DNA of 64,000 bases, taken from contig OY744516.1 of NCBI GenBank assembly GCA_963556195.1, forward strand, positions 34,895,778-34,959,777, written 5' to 3'. The position numbers and the translations under genes were made by a program. Numbering within the stretch: the stretch's first letter is position 1; every line of letters begins with the position of its first letter. The stretch comes from Sepiola atlantica (taxonomy: Eukaryota > Mollusca > Cephalopoda > Sepiida > Sepiolidae). Below the pieces are notes generated by a model. It ran no database searches, had not been told where the DNA came from, and saw nothing but the letters and a program-made list of their open reading frames with translations. Below are positions 1-11,214 of this stretch, in pieces.

Positions 1-1410
1 TAGAATTAAATATAGTAGAAGTTATATATATATATTGACCTCTTTGTTAGCAGAAGCATAGAAATATTGTCTTGTTTGGTCTAAGCATGTGGAATTGACA
101 CTACAATCTATTTTTTCAGTACGTGACGTCAAAATGTCCAAACAAAACTTAAAATGTGACTTGTGATTGATGCCAAAATTGACATTGAATTGAAAAAATT
201 TACATGTTTATAAAATAAATGAAAAAAAATCTGAATGATAGTAAACATTTAAAACGTACCCCTAATTGTTCATCTGTCTGCACTGACAATGGTTTTTCAA
301 TTCTTAGAACTGCCCAGTCTTCATTGCATTTCAAGGTGTTTCTTTTCTACTGTCTCTCTTTCCCGTCCCCTGTTATCTCATTCTGCTCTCCTCCAGGCCA
401 TATAAACTCAGAAAAAGCATGGAAAAGTACTTTATAAAAAGAACAAGTGATCTGTCAGCAGATATAGACTCACACACAAATTTACAGGCAATACATAGAG
501 ATACAAGAATAGGATAAAAATAGCAGTATATACTAGTTAACAGTTGAGAAATCTTAAAAAAAACACAACTTATACCAAGCGCAGTAGAATTTACTTATCT
601 ACCGACCTGTATACATTGAACATGCTGAAACTGTCAGTAAGTTTTTTTTTGTTTTATTTCAGAATTTGTTTTCGGTTTGTGTTGCTTATTGTCACACTAA
701 AACCAAAATGGCTGATTACGTGACGCCTTACTTTGGTTAAATCCATGCTGAAAATTAGTAAAAAAAAAATTACTTACCCTACAACTAATGCTAAGTCAGA
801 GTGGCAAGCCCCCACCCCAACCCTCATAAAAACCACACTTAATCACCTAAGTTCAGCAACCATGTTTTTCATGTATAGATAAAGACACACAGTCATAGAA
901 ATAAAACTCTGAAATAAAACACTTACATTTTCCACTCGTTAAAAGTATATGGGTCAATAAAGAATTGGATTCTACTTCGTTTGATATAAATTATTTGTTG
1001 TTTTTTGTTTTTTATTTTTTATTTACGATTTCTTGACTGTTAACTATACTGCAATTTTGCCAAAAATAGTTTGCGACAAGCATTTACTTATGAAAATAAG
1101 ATTTTATTTTAGTTACAGGTCTTAATAACTACTAATCTTGTACGTTTCTCTAGAACTCTTTAATACTAGCCCAGTCTGATATTACTAAACAAGCAGTGAA
1201 AATAAAATCTACCTATACTCTTAATGTCCTATCATAGATCTTTTTCACTTATACCTTTTCGTATTTTTTCTTTTTGTTCCTTCTTCTGATGGTTTCTTCT
1301 TGACACTCACTGTTTATTTTTAGTGTTTTCATTTAATGCATTTACAGATGCTTGTCTTAGAATTACTTAATAAAATCTATATTTTATATTCTATGCATAT
1401 ATTCTCACTA
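1..1410. other. AT-rich non-coding stretch
   Basis: I see no gene, RNA or clear mobile element here. The sequence is AT-rich with short poly(A) and poly(T) runs. Short open frames have no domain or splice context that would support them. Confidence 0.6.
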
Positions 1411-1414
1411 TCAC

Positions 1415-1480
1415 TGCTGGATTAATATTATTAGATGGGGGCTAATGTTCAGGAGAAATGGAGGTAATTATAATTCATAG
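1415..1480 (+). repeat. diverged copy of a short retro-tail repeat
   Basis: This stretch contains 'ctaatgttcaggagaaatgg', a diverged version of a motif also found at 1744-1800 and 4433-4485. The 4433-4485 copy has a target-site duplication, so the motif is probably the 3' end of an unidentified LINE or SINE. Confidence 0.45.
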
Positions 1481-1743
1481 AGTTTATCTTTAACTATAAA
1501 AGTCTGATTTTAATAGATAAATTGTTATATCGTAAGAATAACAATAAGTAAATAAGAAACACAAGACAGGAATTGAAAGGAATAGGAATTGTATTAAGAA
1601 TACTTAATTACAATAAGTTAGTTGCCATTACCGGCTCTAGGCAGACGTGCTAAGCGGTTCTTGGTAAGGGAAAAGGTGTCAACTTCATAGTGACCTGACG
1701 AATCCATCCTGTCACTATGGGTGAATCCGGATCAGTCCACAAC

Positions 1744-1800
1744 ATAAATGCGTGTATGTATTATTATTAGACTGGGCTAGTGTTCAGGAGAGATGGAAAC
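1744..1800 (+). repeat. copy of short retro-tail repeat
   Basis: 'ctagtgttcaggagagatgg' is preceded by 'tattattagactggg' and followed by an A-rich stretch. It is nearly identical to the insert at 4433-4485. The preceding 120 bases (from about 1620) are more GC-rich than the surroundings and may be the body of the same element. Confidence 0.5.
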
Positions 1801-2237
1801 AAATTATAGGTCATTTGAGCCATCTCTAACTACAAGAGATAGTTAATTTACTTCAAAATCTGAACCTTTCGCCAATTTCTTAAATTGTTTTCTGCTGTTT
1901 TGGTATGACACCCCCCCCTCTCCAAGAGCATGCTAAAATAAGAAAGTTAAAGAATTAGAACAGAACGAAAATCCAGTTTAATTCTTCATAAATCTTTCAT
2001 TATTGTCATTGTTTTAAGGAGTTAACTGTTGAAAAATGAATCATAGAAGTTTGATTTCAACTGATAACACCTTAAATAAGAAAATTATTGAATCGTAAAT
2101 TTAACCCTAACCTCCTTATTCAACGTAGAATGATAACTAATCATCACACAAAATCTTCTTTATTGGTCAGACTTTCATAAAAACATTACTCAAATAATAA
2201 AGCTTGAAGTTTGAGGGCAACTGAGTGCTAATTCCTG

Positions 2238-2625
2238 CCCCCCCCCCTGTAAAACATTCAGAGCAAGAACTCGTCTAGCTACAACCAGAGCAAAGACCTT
2301 TCTTTTCTATCTTTCTTTATCAAAAAAACAAATGGAACTTCCATGAACAAAGTTTCTTTACTAGAACATTCTATCTGTGGAACAAGATAGCACGTATCTG
2401 CTTCCCAACCCACTACAACATGATCATCTTCAAGTCTAATCTAAACAAATAATGTTGAACTACCTTCCTGGATAATCAATTCCTCTCAGTAATCTTCTGC
2501 TCATTCCACTCATTGTTTTCCGTCCTCTCGTGCTCCTATCATCGTCCAACTGACCATCTTTTTAACCCTTATCCTCGAGTGACCCCTGGCCTTTGATAAG
2601 TGGTGACCCATCAGCAAAATTAAAA
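2238..2625 (+). mobile_element. LINE-B 3' end, 5'-truncated
   Basis: Remnant of the C-terminal reverse-transcriptase region and 3' UTR of a non-LTR retrotransposon. It aligns by eye with 15975-16405, 53620-53885 and 59455-59985. Shared words include 'cattcagagcaagaactcgt', 'ttccatgaacaaagtttctt', 'catcttcaagtctaat' and the terminal 'cccttatcctcgagtg' followed by 'gataagtggtgac'. The reading frame is broken. It ends in an A-rich tail at about 2615-2630, consistent with target-primed insertion. No function is expected. Confidence 0.7.
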
Positions 2626-3832
2626 AAAAAAATGATTTTGTTTCAAGCAAATAAAAATGATTAAATAAAAATGATCTGTATTGATTCGGAGGAAGAAATG
2701 AGCATTATTTTTGTTAAAAATTAACAAAATATTTATGTTGTCTTTTTAATGGATAGCAATTTATTTTAAGCTAATATTAGCCACTGTTTTCTTTTTTTCT
2801 TTTTTTTCAGGAAGCCTAACAGTTTGTTTATTTTCTCTAGAGATAGTGTAATGTTTTTCATCAAAGCAGATGGTAACATAGGCAGCCATGTTTCTTTAGA
2901 CTGGGATTGTCTCCCTTTGATGTTTTTTGTTCATTTTTCCCCACTAATCTTTCTATCTCTCTATCTATCTTCATTCCTATCTTACCATATTTATCTATTT
3001 ATCTCACTGCGAAAGAATAAAGACAGACTGGGAAAAGAGAATCTGCTTGTCCACCCCTTCTCCTCTCCTTAGAATACTTTGATGTTCAAACTCAATCATT
3101 GTGTGGCATTTTTACTCTTCTTTTGTTCGTTTTTCTGGCAAAATTTGGATGTCTTTTTTTTTTAATCTGCCATTTTTTCAATAGTATCAATAAGCAAGGG
3201 TTGTAATCTTTTTTATTGGTGATTCTACTCAACAGCCAGCACTATCCGATTTTAGAGCTTGAAATGGCGAAATGGATATCAACATAAATTGTGTAATCAG
3301 TTGCACAAGTTCACCTACCATCACAACTGTTGGGGGGGGGGGGATTTCTTACTAATAATCCATCTCTCTATCCTATAGTAATGCCCTAATTTTGAGCTTA
3401 GTTGTCATCACCCCAAGGTCCATTTTTACCCAGAGTTGTACTGGTACTACCTGTAAGGGTCCCATCTTTGAAATTGCATCTGGTGGTAAGAAGACCCTAA
3501 TTTGGAAGTTTGGAGTCATCCCTTAGCTTTCATTACTCCCAAGTCCGCTCTGACTTAAAGTGCTAGAACATGTCGCGGTCTCATCTATGGCTTTAAAAAA
3601 TATGTCTTGGATACGGCATGGAACTACATCCGAATATGCGTTTAAATAGTTAAAGCAAACATTGTGAATAAAGATATGGTAAATAATGAGAGTTCAAAAT
3701 TTCCTAAGATCGTTCTGGTGAAAGGAGAAATTGAGTGCTGTTCGTTTCAGTTGGCACCGTGTGTGTTTACCTGTTACAGAGTGTGTAAATTAAATAGGCA
3801 TGTAGATGTTTTGTTTTTTGTTTATATTGATG
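2626..3832. other. non-coding stretch with a poly(G) tract
   Basis: No gene recognised. A pure run of 12 G lies at 3332-3343. There is a pyrimidine-rich region around 2930-3010 with tcta repeats. Confidence 0.5.
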
Positions 3833-3900
3833 TGTCACCACTTATCGAAGCACGCGGGGCCACTCGAGGATAAGGGTTAAAGAGATCGTCAGTTGGACTA
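3833..3900 (-). mobile_element. LINE-B 3' tail fragment
   Basis: On the minus strand this carries the LINE-B terminal words ('cccttatcctcgagtgg' and 'gataagtggtgac'). Only the last 65 bases or so are present, so this is an extreme 5' truncation. Confidence 0.65.
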
Positions 3901-4269
3901 TGATCGCCTCTACTCTAATAAATATTTGAAGATATTTCAAATCAAATCAAATTTATTGGCAAAAAATAAAAATGTGAAACATGCCATGTAAAAGGACAGT
4001 TAAAAGATATGTACATCTATATACCTCTGAATGTTTAATCCAAGGTGATTTTAATACTAGATATGATAAACATCGTCAGTATCTCTGGTAGGCTGTTTCA
4101 CAAAGCAGAATCACAGACAGAGAATGCTCCCTTTCTTCTAAGGAGACAAGTGACTATGATGCATCCTTTACTGGTTTTCATGGAGACCATAACTTAATTC
4201 TGGGATGAAAAACTTCTCAAAAAGTTATATTTAAATTCTGGTTGACGTTTTATGCCAGAAACACACCAC

Positions 4270-4693
4270 CAGTTGCTCAAGTGAGGGGTCATTTTCCAAA
4301 GATCAGTGGCTATGATGCATTCAGCATTGCCTTGAACTGTTTTGTTATCTGTAGACTGACCACGGCTTCTGGCAATCTGTTCCATGGTGCAGCAAACCGA
4401 AAAAGATGCCTTCAAACGATTTAGCCGAAATGTTTGTATGTTTTATTATTAGACTGGGCTAGTGTTCATGAGAGATGGAAACAAATTTAGCCGAAATCGT
4501 CTCGGGTATAGTTTCCCTGAGTTTCCACGAAGCCCTCTCTTTGACGCTGGTGTGAAGAAGATATGATATTAAAAGTGAGGATGAGGTCTCCACGCAGCCG
4601 CTTACACTCCAGCGAAAACAGTTTGAGGGCCTGTAATCGTTGTTCATCGGACTTTATGTGGAGTCCACGACACATGCGGGATATCCCGAACAA
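4270..4693 (-). pseudogene. non-LTR reverse transcriptase C-terminus, decayed
   Basis: On the minus strand, 4693-4487 translates to a peptide containing 'DEQRLQALKLFSLECKRLRG' followed by 'DLI'. This resembles the 'YEERLxxLxLxTLExRRxRGDLI' segment downstream of the RT domain in many CR1/jockey-like elements. A second part at about 4430-4270 continues in the usual 'F..RxxxxWNxLP' position in degenerate form. The two parts are separated by the 53-bp insertion at 4433-4485. It is a dead fragment whose exact clade is unresolved. Confidence 0.55.
4433..4485 (+). mobile_element. 53-bp retro-insertion with 13-bp target duplication
   Basis: The insert is flanked by identical 13-bp repeats 'atttagccgaaat' at 4420-4432 and 4486-4498. 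Its sequence ('tattattagactgggctag' ... 'gagagatggaaacaa') recurs at 1744-1800. It lies inside the LINE pseudogene. The size and duplication fit an extremely 5'-truncated LINE or SINE copy. Confidence 0.7.
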
Positions 4694-4695
4694 AA

Positions 4696-4795
4696 TAGGA
4701 AGATAAAGATATTAAAAATTTGAAGCATAAAAGCTTTTACAAAAATGACAGGATTTGTCATCAAATGACCCGAAAAGGGTTGATATCTCATAAAC
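4696..4795 (+). repeat. single copy of a repeat tandemly duplicated at 55.6 kb
   Basis: The words 'ttgaagcata', 'aaaatgac.ggattt' and 'acccgaaaagggttgatat' match both units at 55591-55835. No coding potential. The family is unknown. Confidence 0.5.
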
Positions 4796-6040
4796 ACTCA
4801 AACAAATCAGCTGTAGGAGAAAATAGTATGGTAGGCTAAATTAAATGAAATGGTTTGTCCATGTGGCCAATTTTCACATAAATGAGCATCTTATGTAATA
4901 ACAGGTGGAGGGGGAGGAGAAGAGCTTTGATGTTTTCTTCTTGTGTTGGCTTGTTGATTATATCAATTCAAAACTTTAGTTCTTACTTGATTCCTTATCA
5001 TCCAATATGTCTTTGTCATTTATGCGTCTCTAAAATTTCCTATAATGGTCCGATTTAAGATTATCTCGCTACACAACTATTTTCAAAGCAATATCTTAAA
5101 TCTGATCATAGAAGCAAAAATTGTTGATATTCTTTAATCAAAGTTGTTGAATGAGAATATGCTTCCTAAATATGAATATATTGTATTACTAATCACAGAT
5201 ATCTTCATCGATTCACACAGTAAATACTTGATTTGTGTAATGTTCTTTAGGTAGAACTTGAATAATGTTGAATATGAATTTGCACATGGCAATAGAGCTA
5301 CTGAGAGATATTGTAATGTTAATAAAGCAAATATTCAAAATTAGTAACTAACATGACTAACTTAAAACTGGGCCTAGTAATATTTAAATGTGCCAATTTG
5401 GTTAAATCTGTGAGTTAAAGACTAAACATTATCATTGAATACGCGACAAATGTGATGAGGGTTTTGGTGCAAGCACCACCGAGATAAGATTACATGTGTA
5501 TAACTATACCTGCACTTCCGACGACCCCCAAAACACAATGTATCGTGGTTTTCTCTTCATTTTCTTATTCTGGCCGTGTCAATTGTAATATTGGTAGTCA
5601 CCGAGCATGCAAAGCATAATTGACAATTTATACACATAAAAACAATACAGATATATAAATTGTACACAAGACATGTTGAACATGGGTGTGTGCATGTATG
5701 TGTGTCGTTGAGGCCTCGTCATTAGTGTTACTACTTCTGAGCTAAGTCTCCTATCTCTCAAGTTCAGGATATCAGCTAAGACTTAACTGAAGTCTCTAAT
5801 CGATCTGCCAGTTGTGATCATTCACTGTTGTTCACTTGGACCAATCCCTGCCGAGACCATTCATCACTGACCCGCCCATTGATCTCCTCCAACCTGTCTG
5901 CTCACAACAGTCAATGTCCCCCACATATATCTACTTTCTACCGAAAATCCGATACATCTGGTCTTCTACGCTTACTTAAACCAGAAATAAATACTTCCTA
6001 CCAAATTCTCTATCTTGACCCTTCGCCCAGCTATTAATGG
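4796..6040. other. non-coding stretch
   Basis: No gene or element recognised. An open stretch near 5828-6037 is relatively C-rich but has no family resemblance and no clear splice context. Confidence 0.45.
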
Positions 6041-6044
6041 CTAA

Positions 6045-6175
6045 AATTTAACCATCTAACACTTATCATTGGCTAGTTTTGACCTTGAAGTAGTATTTTT
6101 TATTTTTTTAGCTCCTTACATCAAGTGGCTTCATCCTTATCTGGAGCGATTTCCATTAAAAAAAAATGTTAATGG
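6045..6175 (+). mobile_element. SINE-2 / LINE-A 3' tail
   Basis: Carries 'taacacttatcattggctag' and then the LINE-A tail 'ttacatcaagtggcttcat' with a poly(A) end at about 6159. The upstream part matches the SINE-2 body at 12266-12500 and 29680-29940, so this is a short copy of that element. Confidence 0.65.
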
Positions 6176-6212
6176 CATTGTTCATGCATTAAGAATACAA
6201 ACCAGACACCAT

Positions 6213-6566
6213 TTTCTTTGTCCTTTTGGCTAGGAGCAAAGTGTAGTATCTGTTCTGATATTGCACTTCATATTTTTGTCCTTGGTTAATGAAGGAGAAA
6301 TCCTTTTCGACTGAACCAATTTGTATTTTATTTACCTCATCTCTAAGAAGTTAGACACAAGGTCAGGTATGGGTTTTGATGAAAGTGTTGCTGTGGAATG
6401 AACTGGATTCGAACCCGGCACACCCAAGTGCTCAGTCCACGTCGTTAAACACTTGTATTTTTGTTCCAATCCAGAATGTCTTATTTTGGAGAGCTGGATT
6501 TTTCCCACATTAAAAACCGACCTTGTTTTCAAACTCTGCTCTCGTGAGGAGGCAAGTAGATAGGGA
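6213..6566 (+). mobile_element. U2-headed SINE (short body), interrupted
   Basis: The head (6218-6260, 'ccttttggctaggagcaaag' then 'tgtagtatctgttctga') matches the 5' region of U2 snRNA, including the branch-site-pairing GUAGUA. The body and tail resume at 6453 with 'ttgttccaatccaga', 'agctggattt' and the tail 'gaccttgttttcaaactctg' followed by 'ctcgtgaggaggcaag'. The break at 6330-6452 is a tRNA-derived SINE in the opposite orientation. Other copies of this short subfamily are at 23214, 23654, 24763, 55980 and 60022. Confidence 0.75.
6330..6452 (-). mobile_element. tRNA-derived SINE nested in the U2-SINE
   Basis: On the minus strand this has a B-box-like 'gggttcgaatcc' preceded by 'gagcacttgggtgtgcc', which is the 3' half of a tRNA-like head with no A box. 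It ends with 'gaccttgtgtctaac' and 'gaggtaaataa'. That end is the same 3' tail as the U2-SINEs. It is flanked by 'ttgtatttt' at 6321-6329 and 6453-6461, a 9-bp target-site duplication. The 5' end is truncated. Confidence 0.7.
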
Positions 6567-6739
6567 CACAACATTGACACATGTTAATGAAAAATCACTG
6601 AAAATAAGAACAACTGGAAATAAAAATCAGGAGATAGAACAAAATTGTCAACATATGTTATCTTCAAAAGAAAGATATTGCCAAAGTTGAACTTTCCAGA
6701 CAGATAGCTTGTGTTGCATTTTACCTAATTATATTGTGA

Positions 6740-8015
6740 ATGTTAGGCCGATGAGTTTGAACTCTCAGGTAGGGTGTTATTTGCCATGACAATCAGTGGT
6801 TGAAGAGGTTTTATGTAGTTGAAAGAAAGGAGTTTTGTCCTAGCAGCATTAAATGTTACCATCCATTTATGACCCCATTCCACTACAGACTGGAGGTCAC
6901 TTTCTAAGGATTCAGCCATTGCCTCAGATATGTGCGCGTCTGTTTTGCATACATGATTGAGAGTAAAGCATGGTGCCGTCAGCAAATAAACCAATCTCAG
7001 ACTCAATGTCATCAGGGAGGTCGTTTATGAAGATCAGGAACAATAAAGGTCCAAGGATGGATCCCTGGGGTACACCAGTATTTATGTCATGTTGCTTGGA
7101 TGAACGGCCGTCGAGGACAACCTGGATCTTTATTTTTGTTAGGAAGGATCTAATTATATTAAATATTCATCCAGTAATACCATATGAGTGAATTTTTAGG
7201 AGAAGACCTTCATGCCAGACCTTGTCAAAGGCTTTAGATATATCAATCGCTACTGACCTAGTTTCACCTGCCTTGTCCAGTGTATCGTATGTGTTTGGAG
7301 ATGACCGTTAGGATATCCGCAGTAGACCATGTCCAGTGTATGATATATGCTTTTAGAGATGATCGTTAGGATATCCACAGTAGATCGTGCTTGCCTAAAT
7401 CCATACTGGCGGTCAGAAAGAAGTTTAGCATTAACGAGGTGCCGGACTATCGCTAGATGATTAAGGATTCAAAGATTTTAGCAAAGATCGAGATTAGACT
7501 GATTGAACGATAATTCTGAGAATCAGTTCTTTCATCAGAATTTTTGAAGACTGGTACCACAAAGGCAATTTTCCAGCAATTTTCAAGATTCAGCGAGGCA
7601 TTTATTGTAGAGTTTTTAGAGGACAGGGGCCAGTTAAGCAGAGCATTTCTTTATTACTATTACTGGTATAAGATCAGGCCACATGCTTTGGAGGTGTCAA
7701 GGTTTTTTATGATGTCCCTGACCTAAGATGGGGTGATGACCAGGTTTTCAAGTGGGACTTCGGTCCACAATAGGAATTTAGAGAGGTGCTGAGTCCAAAG
7801 TGGGAGTTTAAGCCGAAACGTTTGGCAAGTAGTTCAGCCTTATCAGTTGCCGTGCAAACAACATCATTGTGGTTTGATAGTGGAGGAATTGTTGAGAGTC
7901 CATTGTTCAGCACACTATTGTAGACTTTCCAGAAATCGTGAGTACCTAGTTTCTGTGACTGAATGCGTTTTTTGGTTATCTCTGTATACCTTCTCTTTGC
8001 TTCACCTATCAATTA
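6740..8015 (-). pseudogene. LINE-A reverse transcriptase pseudogene
   Basis: Minus-strand remnant of a non-LTR reverse transcriptase. Reading from 8012 downwards there is an upstream region ('AKRRYTEITKKRIQSQKLGT'), then 'VVPVFKNSDERTDSQNYRSI' near 7540, 'SVAIDISKAFDKVWHEGLL' near 7240 (palm motif A) and 'VPQGSILGPLLFLIFINDL' near 7070. Motif C at 6975-6986 reads FADG instead of FADD, so the second catalytic aspartate is lost. A 56-bp tandem duplication at 7275-7386 also breaks the frame. The style is CR1/jockey-like. It is the same general type as the 3' fragments at 15.3, 37.4 and 49.1 kb, but membership of one family is inferred. It is inactive. Confidence 0.8.
7275..7386 (-). repeat. 56-bp tandem duplication in RT pseudogene
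   Basis: Two copies of 'gtccagtgta' ... 'ggatatcc' begin at 7275 and 7331. The 56-bp period is not a multiple of three and shifts the reading frame of the reverse transcriptase. Confidence 0.7.
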
Positions 8016-8339
8016 ATAAGAAAGATTGTGTTTTGTGTTTATAACAAATTTATGAATGAAATGTTTATTATTTTAAATTAATGTTTCAAGTATTTCAAGT
8101 AGTGAACTTTACAAAGTGATAGTTAGCCGGCATAGACAGCTAGTATATATATATATATATATAAAAATGGATAATATAAAAATTAAAAAAATATATTAGA
8201 TCCTATCAAGATACGGTGAAACTCAATATAATAGAGCATTTATAAACGGATAATAAAGTGATGAAATAGATATAACTTGCATAGTTTACAAGTTTATTAA
8301 CTCATCAAGTGTTCAAACAAATAATACAGATACAAAATA

Positions 8340-8386
8340 ACCTTTAAGCCATGGCTTTTCAAAGATAACACTAATCGTCAGAAGGT
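8340..8386 (-). ncRNA. hammerhead ribozyme motif 1
   Basis: Minus-strand order: stem I 5' strand ACCTT, core CTGACGA, 14 nt, GAA, stem III AAGCC-AT-GGCTT, cleavage-site A, stem I 3' strand AAGGT. All invariant core positions are present (CUGANGA, GAAA, U16.1 then H17 = A). Stem III is a short palindrome, typical of hammerheads that act as dimers. Stem II is weak in this copy. The comparison with motifs at 36057 and 36685, whose stem I sequences differ yet pair, supports the assignment. Confidence 0.65.
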
Positions 8387-8554
8387 CTGACCAATAACAA
8401 TTGAATATTAATTATTAGAGGTAAATATCTTGGAAATGCAAAGGTGAAAAAAAAAAAATTTTCCCTATAATTTTTTTCAAAATATGTTGCCATTTTTGCA
8501 TTTTCAAGATATTTACCTCCAATAATTAATTAATAATTAATTGTTATTGGTCCA

Positions 8555-8600
8555 ACCTTCTGACGATAAGAGCATTATCTTTGAAAAGCCATAGCCATTG
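8555..8600 (+). ncRNA. hammerhead motif 2, degenerate
   Basis: In the right arm of foldback A the core CTGACGA (8560-8566) and GAAA (8583-8586) are intact. Stem II can pair as AAGA/TCTT. The 3' side of stem III and stem I has decayed ('agccattgt' in place of the expected palindrome), so cleavage is unlikely. Confidence 0.5.
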
Positions 8601-8699
8601 TTTGAACACTTCATGAGTTAATAAACTTGTAAAGTCTGCAAATTTGATCTATTTTGTCACTTCATATATATATATATATATAAATATATATGGTGGTTG

Positions 8700-10010
8700 T
8701 GTTGTTTAATAGCTTTTGGTATACAACTAATCAAAGAGAAGGAAAACTCTAAAATTACACCAGCCCTTGTTTACCCAGGAATTGTTTCCAGTCATCTTGA
8801 AGTTCACCTTACCACTAGAAAGACTTTAATACTTTTTATGGACTCATGTAGAATGTTCTGATATTGGCATTTATAGTTGTTATCAGAATTGCAATGCAGA
8901 CTCAGATTGATTGAAGTGCATACATTTAATATCAATGAATGTGCACAATTATATTTTTGTTCTTTTTCTATGGTTTCTCGTGTTTATTTTGACATTTTTC
9001 TAATCGACCCCCCCCCCCACAAACACTTTGTGATAAGGCATTCCCAACCCTGGTTTATTCTTCATTATTCTTTAATTAACTATCAATGACGATTAACAAT
9101 GTTATATGACAAAAGACGTTATTTGAATGAAAAGTTTGAGTGACATCTAGGGGTTAGAGGTGATCTCAGTGAAATGGAAGTCAGTGAAATCACGTGATAC
9201 CGGGCGAGAAAGAATTCTGTCTCTTTCTGGTGATACTTCAAGCAAAGCAGACATGTAAAAGGTGCCGGCCCTGATTGAGGGGGGGGGGGCAATATAGCCT
9301 GGTGTAACGAGACAAGCTATTCATCTATCGATCTTTCTCTTGCGCATGCACGCAAGTAAGTAACCCGTTTCGCTGGTTTTCTATTTGACTGTTCCTTTCT
9401 GATTAATAAACCGTCTTATAAAAACTAAACATCAGCGTCCAAGTGATTGTATCCACAGATGATCAAGAAATAGGTTCTCAATAATGATGTATGCATGCCA
9501 CGGACAACTGAAACTGGTACAACGATATGTTGTTAAATAAATTATAATAATGAGATAAAATACTCAATTTTCACTTTAACCCTGTCAGGACCAAATATAA
9601 ATCCTAGATGTTCTGCTACGTACATTTTTTTTTGATTTCTGATTAATCAAGAATTTGTAGATCATTATATTTATCTTTATCTTTTTACAACTGGAGATAT
9701 ACGATTACATTTACATGTGCGTTTAAGTTTATATATGTGTGTGTGAAATATGAAAATACAGATAAAAATGAAATCTCTAAATTATATGCTATTTTTAATA
9801 GTCAAAGCTTGATAGGGCAATAGTATAAGTAGATAAGTGATGAGAATAAAAATTGGATAAAATAATGAATAACACGGGACTAAGAATTGACCATTGATGA
9901 ACACCCACATTTACCTCAAACGTTTTACTTCTAGTAGACCCAACAAGAAGCTCAGAAGCAGCGATTTTATGCACACAAGGCATCCTTCAAATAAATTCAT
10001 AAGCATCAAA
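8700..10010. other. non-coding stretch with C and G tracts
   Basis: No gene or clear element. There is a pure poly(C) run near 9009 and a poly(G) run near 9281. The rest is AT-rich and unassigned. Confidence 0.5.
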
Positions 10011-10016
10011 TCACTG

Positions 10017-10090
10017 GTTAAGCAATGTTGAGCCTGGCCAATACTTAGATGGGTGACTATTCAGGAATGACTTTAGTAACTTTGGGATAG
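10017..10090 (+). pseudogene. 5S rRNA-derived fragment (3' half)
   Basis: 'taagcaatgttgagcctggc', then 'caatacttagatgggtgac' and 'aggaatgac', correspond to the 3' half of 5S rRNA (GGCCUGGUUAGUACUUGGAUGGG...GACC). The copy is diverged and lacks the 5' half. It may be the head of a 5S-derived SINE or a simple retro-pseudogene. Confidence 0.65.
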
Positions 10091-10364
10091 GTATGAATCC
10101 ATCTCCCCTCCCCCTAGCTATCTGTGAAATAGGGGAGACTAGACTCTCAAACCTTGGTAGAGCAACTCGTCTAGGAAAAGTAAAACCGGTTATTCTCTGA
10201 TTATCACAACATTGCTTTTGTCTTGAACCTTGAACTTCTTGCCAGGAGAAGTGCAGTTGGGATTATGCAACATGTGTTTCACTATAAGCTATTTCACACT
10301 AGCACCCTTTCAGAGGGTATCCATTGTCTCTCAAGATAAAAGGCCATCAACAATAATGTGTAAA

Positions 10365-10435
10365 TGAGCATAATATATCTGCAAGACTGTATAGTCTGTA
10401 ACGGTATCCATTAGGTCAATCATGCACCCCCCCCC
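10365..10435 (-). mobile_element. degenerate tRNA-derived SINE
   Basis: On the minus strand it reads 'gcatgattgacctaatggat', then 'accgttacagactatacag', and later 'gcagatatattatgctca'. It parallels the better preserved tRNA-type SINE at 16415-16506 but has lost the B-box segment. Confidence 0.45.
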
Positions 10436-10689
10436 CTAATATTGTAATTTTACTCATCATTTTGTTAGTATTAGTATAATCATCATTAAAATTATGTCAT
10501 TGGTAACACTGAATTGGTGAGATAACTACATGAAATACAGTCTCTTTTATTTGTCATTTCACACAGCAAATAACCTAATCAGCCAATTTCAGGAAGAATG
10601 ACATGTTGGATTTGTTGTCCGGCTTGAAGATACATCAACCAATTGCATTTTTGTCTATATTTAGAACTAAGTATTGGAATACAGTTCTG

Positions 10690-10740
10690 TGGAATCTCGC
10701 TCTCTCTCTCTCATATATATATATATATACATATATATAC
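10690..10740. repeat. (TC)n/(TA)n microsatellite
   Basis: Short ctctctctc followed by tatatata, directly before the repeat that starts at 10741. Confidence 0.8.
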
Positions 10741-11175
10741 TAGGAGAATACCCGTCCCAGGATGGGTAAAATTAATTCCCGAACAGAACAGTTTTGTATC
10801 ACTTTTATGTTCCCTTATGAAGATTAAAATCAAGATATAATGATACTAAACCTTACATTTAGAATCTTCATTCCAATTTTGAGCAAAATCCATATTATTT
10901 TGATTCTAGAAAATGTCTAAGACTGAAGATTTAAGCTTAAGGGGTCTTAAGACAAAATTAAAATTCAGGGAATCTTGCTTAATTAGTGTCTAATGACTAT
11001 GGATCAAATCCAATGCACATCTGAAATATTTGAATTTTCAAATGGGCGATTGTGCCTATATTAAGCCCCTAAAGTCCCTTTAAAATACTATAAAGAACCT
11101 GAAATTTTGGGAATATTTATTAATTGATGTCTAATAACTATTGTTAAAATTTTACAAAAAACAGATTTATCTGAA
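10741..11175 (+). repeat. interspersed repeat Z
   Basis: Homologous to 63594-64000: 'taaaattaattcc', 'acagaacagttttg', 'accacttttatgt', 'gattaaaatcaagat' and 'tattgttaaaatttcacaa' or its variants occur in both in the same order. It starts with a GC-rich 'acccgtcccaggatggg'. There is no ORF. It is probably an old non-autonomous transposon. Confidence 0.6.
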
Positions 11176-11214
11176 TTTTGATAAAGGGCTGTAACAGAGA
11201 GTTAATAAAATAAA

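Larger units (their letters stand above)
8200..8690. mobile_element. foldback element A with hammerhead motifs
   Basis: A large inverted repeat. The left arm is about 8258-8455 and the right arm about 8475-8665. Shared arm words include 'acaagtttattaactcat', 'gtgttcaaacaa', 'ggcttttcaaagataa', 'gtcagaagg' and 'caataacaatt'. Both flanks are (TA)n, at 8142-8164 and 8664-8690. Each arm carries a hammerhead-like core. Elements at 34.1-37.2 kb share the layout and the words around the ribozyme. There is no ORF. It is plausibly a non-autonomous Penelope-like derivative. Confidence 0.65.

Noticed and set aside
6400..6450. A functional tRNA gene on the minus strand
   Set aside because: There is a B box, but no A box, no acceptor stem pairing, and the sequence continues into a SINE tail.
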